64,000 nt of DNA from Hanleya hanleyi (Eukaryota; Mollusca; Polyplacophora; Lepidopleurida; Hanleyidae). The stretch is from assembly GCA_036873755.1 (NCBI GenBank), contig JAVTVY010019515.1, positions 1 to 64,000 on the forward strand, given 5' to 3'. The stretch's first letter is position 1; the number at the start of each line of letters is the position of its first letter. The notes under the pieces were generated by a model. That model was not told the origin of the DNA, made no database searches, and saw only the letters and a list, made by a program, of their open reading frames with translations. Of this stretch, positions 54,521 through 64,000 are shown in pieces. The translations under genes were made by a program, and so were the position numbers.

Positions 54521-55504
54521 TTAGGCCAATCAAAATCTTCTTTTCAAAACTGAGCGGTTTGTGTTCAGGATATCCTCGTAACATGTGCTCTTTCCAAATA
54601 GTTAAGCATTTAGCTTGTTCATTCTCCTATAACATTTTCTGGGTACATTTTCTATCTCTTTAGTTTGCTGATAAATGCTTCATATATCGATCAAAGTCGA
54701 CATAGTCTGAATGCAACTTCTTGCTTCACATTTCGACACAAAACAGTCAGAGAGTGTTACATACTCTGACTGTGGGAGAATGGGTACTGTCGATGGAATT
54801 CGTGTAAATGATTTTATTAATGTAGCAATATTTTGCCTCTTGTAGCACAATTTCATAATCTTCTGGTTTAACACCCAGACTGTACGGTGATGAACAGAAC
54901 GTTATCCAACCCGGACCTGGCTCAAATCTTTTGGTGTGAATGAACGACTTTCAAGCTGTTGTCTTCCCCTTTATGAAATTAACGGGGTACGATATTGGAA
55001 ACCATTTTTCGGCAAAGAGGGATGTCGTTTCTTTACAATCCATCGATACAAATTCATCTGGGCCGACTTTTAATATGTTATTTGAATATTCAAGCTGATA
55101 CTGAGAACATTTGCAGTGAATCCTTCAAAATCCTTTTTCAAGTTATCTTTTTAAACTGGCACTTTCTATGATCAGTTGTCTTCATGTGCTACACCCCCCC
55201 ATCCCAGGAATATTTCTCGATTCACCAACTACAATACTGGAATATAGCTCCACAGTCGGCTGCTCTACTTATGTCACACTCATGGAAAGTTTTCGTTTCG
55301 GTCCCATAGTCACCTAAATTTTAACATTGCGTTTCCCTAGACCTCTATTTTCGTTGACTGGCTCTGTTACAATATTTAGTCACATACAGTCAGTGACCTA
55401 AGTTCAGTGACCTAGATGTAACTAACTGGGCAATTCATATAACCTGGTAACACACTGCCACTGACTAGACTTTTTACGCTACATGGTAACATAGCTGTTA
55501 CCTA
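54521..55504. other. Noncoding stretch
   Basis: AT-rich DNA after the 54-bp array. A TGACTGT/ACAGTCA-type inverted pair lies near 54,750-54,772 (CAGTCAGAGAGTGT and ACTCTGACTG). No gene recognised. Confidence 0.35.
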
Positions 55505-56060
55505 CTTATGGCAAGCGTCAGATCCGACATTCAATATTCAGCCGTCGTCCAAAAAAGAATTTCCAAGTCAATAATCGAAAGACCTATTTCGTATGACAGT
55601 TCCCACTAATCCCAAATGTGTATGAAATAACAATAATAAAAAAAAACAAAACACGGGGTGGTTTCTTACAAGAGAAAAAACAATACATGATGAGGTTCTT
55701 GACACAAAATTCTAATCATTATTTTTTATCCAGATGAATTTCCAAGTTGTTTTACATAGTATGTATCTCAGTCACGCTTTCACTGTGTCTGTTCATTTCA
55801 ACATCGTGAAAATGTAAAACACCTGATATCCATCGACCCCCACCTCGGGATAAGCGAAATTAGACACAAGTTACGAAACGTAGCACCAAAGATCTTGCGG
55901 GCTATGATCGTATTTAGCCGTCAGTGTACGATCCTTATCACAGAGTTTTAGCAACTTTGAATGGAGGAGTTTGGTGGTATAGCCTTGTTTGGTGGTGTAG
56001 CCTTGTTTGGTGGTGTAGCCTTGTTTGACAAGTTTCTGCATTAATACTCTGTGGTATTGA
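55505..56060 (-). mobile_element. Penelope-like element fragment on the - strand
   Basis: The - strand order is RT C-terminal text (a CAAGGCTACACCACCAAACA phrase triplicated by a short tandem expansion), GTTTCGTAACTTGTGTCTAA, CGTGACTGAGATACATAC and the terminal GGACGACGGCTGAATATTGA. Same family as 46,430-47,570. Confidence 0.65.
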
Positions 56061-56099
56061 TGGAAAATTTAAGTCTTCACATTGTGCACTAGATTGTAT

Positions 56100-59000
56100 C
56101 ATATAATATGCACTGTTACAGACTGGCCCCTTGACAACACCTAGTAGTACACATTCACTGACTGGACCCCATGGTATAACCTGGTAAAACACAGTCACTG
56201 ATTGGGCCGCATGTCACTGACAAATAGTCATTGACTCGACCACTGATAAGCTGGCAACATACTTTCACTGACTGGTCCCGTGACATATAATTGTGACACA
56301 CAGTTACTGACTTGGTCGCTTGGGCTATCTGGTCACATACTCTCATTGACTTAGACCTCGCACTACGTCGTAGTATATATACACTGTCAGTGTCACTGAC
56401 TTGCCCCATAACACTACCCAGTAACACAGCCATTGATCGGACCACTGATATAACCTGGTAACATACTGCCACCGGCTGGCCGCATGACATTTCCTTGTAA
56501 CACACAGTCAGTGAATGAGCCACAGATACAACCGGTGACAACTAAAACTGACTGACTCCGTGACACTACCTAGTAAGACAGTCAGAGACTGGTCATTCAT
56601 ATAACCTGCTAACATACAGTCCCTGACTGAGCCCCATGACACTGCCAAGAAACCAACAGGTAGTGACTGGCCCCTTGACACTATCAAGTAACACATATTC
56701 ATTGACTTGGCCCAATGACACAACCTAGTAATAAACAGTGATTGACTGGACCAGTGATTTAACCCGATAACATACCGTCATGAATACCTTGTCACACAGA
56801 GTCACTGACTGGGCCATTGATATAGCTTTATTACATACTCTCTCTGACTGGACCTCTCACGCTACCTGATAACATACTGTCAGTGACCGAGTCTCTCACG
56901 CTACTTTCTGTGCCACTCATACCTACTTGGTGACATATTACCTCTGACGGTTCATTTGATAAAATATACTGCCTCTGTCTGGGCTCCAAATACTACCTGA
57001 TTATTTTCCTTACTGATTGGGCCCCTCACACTATCTGATAGCATAATGTCAGTTACTGGGCCCCTCCCACTACCTGGTGGCCTACTGTCAGTTACTAGCA
57101 TATTGCCAGTGACTGGGCCCTTCAAATTATTTAGTAACATACTTCCAGTGACTAGGCCCCTCACACTATCTGGTAACATACTGTCAGTGACTGGGTCCCT
57201 CACACAATCTGGTAGCATACTGCTAGTTACTGGGCCCTCACACAATCTGGTAGCATACTGCCAGTGACTGGGCCCTCACACTATATGGTAGCATACTCCC
57301 AGTGACTGGGTCCCTCAAACTATCTGGTAACACACTGCCAGTAACTGGGTCCCTCACACTATCTGGTAGCACACTGCCAGTGACTGGATCCATCACACTA
57401 CCTGGTAGCATACTGTTAGTTACTGGTAGCATACTTCCAGTGACTGGGCCCCTCACATTACTTGGTAGTACACTTCCATTTACTGGGCCCCTAACAGTAT
57501 CTGTTAACACACTGGCTGTTACTGGGTCCCTCACACTATCTGGTAACACACTGCCAGTAACTGGGTCCCTTACACTATCTGGTAACACACTGCCAGTGAC
57601 TGGGTCCCTCACCCTATCTGGTAACACACTGCCAGTTACTGGATCCATCACACTATCTGGTAACACACTGCCAGTGACTGGACCCTTCATACTATCTGGT
57701 AGCATACTGCGAGTGACTGGACCCCTTATAATACCTGGTAGCATACTGTCAGTAACTGGGCCACTCATACTAGCTGGTAGCATACTGCCAGTGACTGGGC
57801 CGCACACACTACATGGTAACATACTGTCCCTGACTGGACCCCTCACACTATCTGATGGCACACTGTCAGTGGCTGGGCCCCTCACACTATCTGGAAGCAT
57901 ACTGCCAGTGACTGGGCCCCTCATACTATCTGGTAGCATACTGCCAGTGACTGGGCCCCTCACACTATCTGGTAGCATACTGTCAGTGACCGGGCCCCTC
58001 ACACTATCTGGTAACACACTTCCAGTGACTGGGACCATCACACTACCTGGTAACGTACTGTCAGTGACTGGACCCCTCACATTATCTGGTAACATACTGT
58101 CAGTGACTGGGCCCCACACCATCTGGTAACATACTGTCAGTGACTGGGCCCTTCATACTATCTGATAGCATACTTTCAGTGACTGGGCCCCTCACACTAT
58201 CTGGTAACATATTGCCAGTGACTGGGCCCCTCGCACTATCTGGTAGCATACTGCCATTGACTGGGCCCGTCACATTATCTGGTAGCATACTACCAGTGAC
58301 TCGACCTCTTATACTATCTGATGGCATAATGTCAGCGACTGGGTCACTCACCCTACCTGGTAGCATACTACCATTGACTGGACCCCTCACACTATCTGGT
58401 AACATACTGCCAGTGATTGGACCCATCACACTATCTGGTAACACACTGCCAGTGACTGGGCCCCTCACTATCTAGCAACATACTGCAAGTGACTGGGCCC
58501 CTCATACTATTTGGTAGCATACTGCCAGTGACTGGACCTCCTATACTATCTGGTGGCATACTGTCAGCGACTGGGTCACTCACACTACCTGGTAGCATAC
58601 TGTCAGTTACTGGGACCCTCACGCTAACTGGTAGCATACTGTCAGTTACTGGACCTCTCACACTATCTGATAATATACTGTCAGAGACTGGGCCCCTCAC
58701 ACTATCTGGTAGTATACTGTTAGTTACTGAGCCCCTCACACTACCTGGAAACATTTTGTCAGTTATTGGGCCCCACAAATCATCTGGTAACATACTGCCG
58801 TTGACTGGGCCCCTCACACTGTCTGGTAGCATACTGCCAGTGAATAGGCCCCGCATACTATCTTTTAGCATACTGTCAGTGGCTGGGTCTCTCACACTAT
58901 CTGGTAACATACTCCCAGTGACTGGGTCCCTCACACTATGTGGTAACACACTGCCAGTTACTGGGTCCCTCGCACTATCTGGTAACACACTGCCAGTGAC

Positions 59001-60850
59001 TGGGTCCCTCACACTATCTGGTAATATACCCCCAGTGACTGGGTCCCTCACACTATGTGGTAACACACTGCCAGTTACTGGACCCTCACGCTACCTTGTA
59101 ACATACTGTTAGTTATTGTATCTTTCACACTACCTGATAACATAATGTCAGTGACTGGACCCCTCACACTATCTGGTAGAATACTGTCAGTTACTGGACC
59201 CCTCACACTACCTGGTAACTTACTGTAAGTTAGTGGGCCCCTCACACTACCTGGTTGCATACTGTCAGACACTGGGCTCCTCACATTATCCGGTAACATA
59301 CTGTCAGCTACTGGACCCTCACGCTACCTGGTAACATACTGTCAGTTACTGAATCCTTCACACTACCTGCTAACATGCTGTCAGTTATTGGGTCCCTCAC
59401 GCTACCTGGTAACATACTGTCTGTTACTGGTAGCATACTGTCAGTTACTGGACCCCTCACACTATCTGATAACATACTGTCAGAGACTGGGCCCCTCACA
59501 CTATCTGGTAGTATACTGTTAGTTACTGAGCTCCTCACACTACCTGGAAACATTTTGTCAGTTATTGGGCCCCACAAATCATCTGGTAACATACTGCCGT
59601 TGACTGGGCCCCTCACACTGTCTGGTAGCATACTGCCAGTGAATAGGCCCCGCATACTATCTTTTAGCATACTGTCAGTGGCTGGGTCTCTCACACTATC
59701 TGGTAACATACTCCCAGTGACTGGGTCCCTCACACTATGTGGTAACACACTGTCAGTTACTGGGTCCCTCACACTATCTGGTAACACACTGCCAGTGACT
59801 GGGTCCCTCACACTATGTGGTAACATACTCCCAGTGACTGGGTCCCTCACACTATGTGGTAACACACTGCCAGTTACTGGACCCTCACGCTACCTTGTAA
59901 CATACTGTTAGTTATTGTATCTTTCACACTTACCTGATAACATAATGTCAGTGACTGGACCCCTCACACTATCTGGTAGAATACTGTCAGTTACTGGACC
60001 CCTCGCACTACCTGGTAACTTACTGTAAGTTACTGGGCCCCTCACACTACCTGGTTGCATACAGTCAGACACTGGGCTCCTCACATTATCCGGTAACATA
60101 CTGTCAGCTACTGGGTCCTTCACACTATCTGCTAACATGCTGTCAGTTATTGGGTCCCTCACGCTACCTGGTAACATACTGTCAATGGCTGTGCCCCTCA
60201 CACTACCTGGTAGCATACTGTCTGTTACTGGTAACATACTGTCAGTGACTGGGCCCTCGCACTAATAGTATCACACAATCACTTAACCCAACCTAACCCA
60301 TGACCCAACCTATCAACACACAATCAGTGACTGAGCCACTGATATACATGTAACCTGGTAACATGCTGCACCTGTCTCGGCCCATCACACTACCTTGTGA
60401 CATACTGCCTCTGACTGGTCCCTCAGACGGCCTGGTAGCATTTCCTCACTGTCGGGGTCCCTCAGACTACCTAGTAACATTCACTCACGATTGACCCCTC
60501 AGACTACCTAGTAACATTCACTCACGATTGACCCCTCAGACTACCTAGGAACATTCACTCACGATTGACCCCTCAGAGTACCTGGAAGCATCCACTCACT
60601 GCATGAGTGCGCCCTCACACGGCTTGGTGGCATATTGTCTGACTGCGATCCGCAAACATATTCCAAAAGGCTGGCTCATGACATTTAGATAACGTCCCTG
60701 ACTGTACCGTTGACATAACTATTAACATGACGTCACTGATCGGCCCCTCGCATAGGGTCACCATATGCTGTCCCAGACTGGCCACTCACAACACCTAGTG
60801 GGATAACGTCACTGACTGGGCCCCGAGTCAAGACCACGATATTGTCAGTT
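56100..60850. repeat. 39-bp minisatellite, ~84 clean copies with degenerate edges
   Basis: The core array (about 57,010-60,270) repeats CCAGTGACTGGGTCCCTCAC, then ACTATCTGGTAACACACTG. Units degrade outward on both sides (56,100-57,010 and 60,300-60,850). A block of ~800 bp is duplicated within it (58,650-59,300 and 59,455-60,115). The period is a multiple of three, so 13-residue repeats appear on + (LPVTGSLTLSGNT) and - (MLPDSVRGPVTGS). Frames break at units of other length. Confidence 0.92.
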
Positions 60851-60924
60851 AGTGGATTATTCATGCTACCCGTTAATCCAGATATTCCCCCTTTGGACAT
60901 TTCCCCCCTTCTTTTATATTCCCA

Positions 60925-62050
60925 CGACGTAGGCTACCATTTGCAAATTGTCCGGTAATGAGCCAGTCCGTCCGAAACCTTTCGTCGGCAAAATAAATAG
61001 AACCGTTGACATTAAAACCTTGATTTTTAGCATGAACGTGCATTAGGGCATTGTTACCAGCAAGTTCTGAGCTGACCGAATTCTGATGAAAATTTGATTG
61101 ATAATTATTTTTTATTATTTATTGATGGCTCAGCGAGTGCACTGTCATGCCCATCGGGAACCCTTGGCTGTATGTTTCACTGTGACTTTTGAAGGTTCCC
61201 TGATACGGCATATCACGTTGGTCACATCGGTAAAATCACCGAAGTTAAGCGACTTTGAGCCCGGTCAAGACTTGGATGGATGACCTCGTGCTGTACTGCC
61301 GGGCTGATCAGTGTCCAGGGTAATATGAACTGAGGGCGATAATAGTTGCGCCATGCTATGCTACGCTAATGACTCACCAGCGGTGACATCTGGGAAAGTT
61401 AATAGTACCCACTGTCAATTAGACACTGCTTTTTAAATTCTTTCACGGTAGCACATAGGGCCTCCAAGTCATCCCTCGAGTACACACTTAAATCATATCA
61501 AACCCTACTTCGTAGATCCTGTGACGTTAGTCTAACTGCCATGTTCTTGTAGAAGACTTGAAATATAGAAAAAACAATTTGGAGCAATTCTTCCTATCCT
61601 ACGAAGTAGGCTCTCATTTGCAAATTGTCCGGCAATGAGTGAGTTAGTGAGTCCATTCGTCCATCTGAATCCTTTCATCGGCAAAATAAGGAGAACCGTT
61701 GACATTAGAACCTTGATTTTTGGCATGAACTTGCAATAGGAGACTGTTAACAGCAACTTCTGAGCTGACCTACTAATGTGACCTGTAAACCTCGGAATTT
61801 TCAGAAGATTTCAGATTATTTCTAGATGGAGTGCCCCCAAGTCATCTCTCGACCGTCTCCCGTATTTCTTTCTAGATGGAGGGCCCCTAAGTCATCTCTC
61901 GACCATCTCCCGTATCCCCACTGCCTACGAACCGTTGACATTAGAACCTTGATTTTTGGCATCAACGTGCATTAGGCGAATGTTACCAGTTCCTAGCTGA
62001 CCTACCTTTGATGAAAATTTGACCTATTTAGCTGACCTATAAACCTCGAA
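60925..62050. repeat. Three direct copies of a ~170-bp dispersed repeat
   Basis: Copies at about 60,925-61,090, 61,605-61,790 and 61,925-62,050 share TTTGCAAATTGTCCGG, CGGCAAAATAA, GAACCGTTGACATTA, CCTTGATTTTT and CTGAGCTGACCT. The third is partial. A 60-bp tandem pair (CTAGATGGAGTGCCCCCAAG type) lies near 61,821-61,915. Confidence 0.7.
61204..61306 (+). repeat. 5S rRNA-derived sequence (5S pseudogene or 5S-headed SINE)
   Basis: Reads ACGGCATATCACGTTG, a short deletion, ATCACCGAAGTTAAGCGAC, GAGCCCGGTCAAGACTTGG, ATGGATGACC and GTGCTGTACTGCCGGGCT. These follow metazoan 5S rRNA in order, with the internal promoter (box A, IE and box C regions) mostly kept. Missing bases in loop B/helix III and at the 3' side rule out a functional 5S gene. 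5S-derived SINEs (SINE3 type) are known in animals; the body of such a SINE was not identified. Confidence 0.7.
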
Positions 62051-63470
62051 ATTGGCAAAAACATGTCTCAGGATCAAACAATAGTATACATAGTGAAAGT
62101 TATACATATTAAATATAGATCCCCATAAATAATAGCCAGGTTAATAAAGGTGTGAGGATTGTTAAATGGTATTTTAATCAGTGGTTTTAACGATAAAACC
62201 AAACAATGAATTTCCTTGTGTCAAGTACTGATAGATTCTACTCGGGCAACTGGGTAACTCGGGACAAAAATAACAAATTAAACAATAGCATTTACCTAGT
62301 TATGATTATATTTTAAAAAATTTAAACATTTTCGTATTTGTTACAAAATATGATATACCATCGGGTATTCCCTGAAGTTCTATCAACTTTATTGGAAGTC
62401 ATAAAATAATCCAAAGATAATCGCCAAAATCGTTGTTTTTAATCATAACTTTGTTACAATTCTTTACTAAATTACACAAATCTTGTAAACAGTATCTTAA
62501 CAAGCGCTGGATGAGCGCAAAGACCTCCGTCGAGGCAACAGGGTCCGTAGGGGAATACATCACTGAATAACATAGGGCCGGATGCCAAGCTCAATTTTGC
62601 ATTTGTTGGACGTTAACTTCACCAATGGTAATTAACCTGAGATTGAGGGTTCCCCACTAGCATGTCCAGCTAGGGATGTGGAAGTCACATTCCCCGCAAA
62701 TAATTTTTGTTTGATTTCACGTGCTTGAAATATTGGAGTATGGAATAGAGTAGTGCGACGAAATTTCGATACATTGACTTTGTCAAATACGTTAGATATG
62801 CATAAATTTTGCTCGTATGTAAAGTGTTATGTCCGTTTCGGCCGAGTTAACATTAGTGGCGTTACCGCGGTGCCAGTTTTCGTTTTGTCTGGTTATGATC
62901 GATTACAGCGTCTGTAATAATTTTAGCTCTTAAATGAATATGTACTATAAAAGCGGAGGTCGCACTTTACCTGGAAATGTCGATGAGGAAGTGTGGTTTT
63001 CCTTTATTTCTTTCTTAGACGTGTAGTTTTGTCACACTGTTTCGTCCACGGACACTTCGTTGGAACTAGCTCTGTGCGCTCGATTAGTATTTGGGATTCA
63101 AATTACGCATTTGTGCGTTCCTATATTTATATCAATAAATGTTGAGGATTATGTAACTTATGTTTCCATACTAATTATTTTTCTAAAATTAGAGATTATT
63201 CATATTTTGAGGTCGTGTTCTTTACTAAAATATGGCCTTGTAAAGCTGTCAAACGCCAGTGTTTGAATTCTGATTGGCTCTGCCAACGAAATGTGATCTC
63301 TACATCATCTGGCGGCCTATATGAAGTTCATGTAAGGTAAGATCTGTGCATTCTGCCCCTTGTCCTTGACGAGGTATGATCAACTTGCCACGGCAAGAGA
63401 TTACAGACATACGAATAAATATATATATATGTCATCCTATATCGAAAATAGCTGACATGTGGTATCCTTC
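62051..63470. other. Noncoding stretch
   Basis: AT-rich DNA without a credible gene. A TACTATAAAAGCGGAGG TATA-like motif lies near 62,944-62,960, and an alternating AT run begins near 63,416. Nothing else recognised. Confidence 0.35.
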
Positions 63471-64000
63471 AGGATGGTGTTTTACCAAAGTGAATATCCT
63501 TCATGTTGAGGTATCCTACAGTGGTGAATGGAAGGATACCATGGATGTCAGGATATATATATATCCTTCAGGATACTATAGATGTCAGGACATATCCTTC
63601 AGGATACCATAGATTTCAAGTCATATATCCTTCAGGATACATAGATGTCAGGATATATATCCTTCAGGATACCATAGATGTCAGGATATATATATCCTTC
63701 AGGATACTATAGATGTCAGGACATATCCTTCAAGACACCATAGATGTCAAGTCATATATCCTTCAGAATACCATAGATGTCAGGGATATATATCCTTCAG
63801 GATACTATAGATGTCAGGTTATATATCCTTGAGGATATCGAAGATGTCGGGTCCAATATCCTTCAGGATACCATAGATGTCAGGCCATATATCCTTCAGG
63901 ATACTGTAGATGTCAGGATATATATCGTTCAGGATACTATAGATGTCAGGCCATATATCCTTCAGGATACTATAGATGTCAAAACATATCCTTCAGGATA
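63471..64000. repeat. ~28-34-bp minisatellite with a palindromic core, running off the window
   Basis: Units of the form ATATATCCTTCAGGATAC, (C/T)ATAGATGTCAGG repeat about 17 times to the last base. Every unit contains the self-complementary TATCCTTCAGGATA (TATCC/GGATA stem). Unit length varies through AT dinucleotide changes. Confidence 0.9.

Noticed and set aside
57238..58129. Long repetitive ORFs on both strands in the 39-bp array
   Set aside because: Same reason as for the 54-bp array; no start, signal peptide or splice context.

Overview
The window reads as animal nuclear DNA dense in mobile elements, most likely a mollusc (gastropod or near relative). The organism call rests on LINE 3' tails with the motif CTATATAGCTGAAATATTGC, which resembles tails I recall as common in gastropod genomes, and on the mix of element families. 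No host gene with a clear intron-exon structure was found. Nearly everything recognisable is a transposable element, an integrated virus-like element or a tandem repeat.

Bases 1-8.2 kb hold most of a Polinton/adintovirus-like element whose left end lies outside the window. Penton, a small basic pX/pVI-like virion protein, double jelly-roll major capsid protein and adenain-like protease lie on +. A protein-primed type B DNA polymerase lies on -. A type II tRNA-Leu-like gene sits at the convergent meeting point. The penton and capsid genes each carry one frameshift, the protease two in-frame stops and the polymerase one amber stop. Only the 118-aa virion gene is open, so the copy is decayed. 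A TATA box precedes each arm, and three CRE (TGACGTCA) sites lie upstream of the polymerase.

Bases 8.2-16.6 kb hold two diverged direct copies of a ~3 kb element. Each encodes remnants of the same small genes, one of which is related to a 131-aa gene of the second Polinton. Two tandem 5'-truncated LINE tails interrupt copy 1. Bases 16.6-20 kb hold LINE and Penelope-like reverse-transcriptase debris.

Bases 20,044-28,301 are a second, complete but gene-poor Polinton: ~0.7 kb terminal inverted repeats, 5'-AG start, a 6-bp target duplication (AAGGAG), an intact C2H2-finger packaging ATPase and two small genes. It sits inside an open reading frame of an older non-LTR retrotransposon. The rest of that retrotransposon (endonuclease, reverse transcriptase, RNase H) continues to ~31.9 kb.

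Bases 32-50 kb hold Penelope-like fragments on both strands, a foldback element, a pair of near-identical ~780-bp direct repeats and a palindrome-rich inverted-repeat element. Bases 50-54.5 kb are a 54-bp minisatellite and 56.1-60.8 kb a 39-bp minisatellite. Both periods are multiples of three and give long spurious ORFs on both strands. Bases 60.9-64 kb contain dispersed repeats, a 5S rRNA-derived sequence and a third minisatellite running off the right edge.
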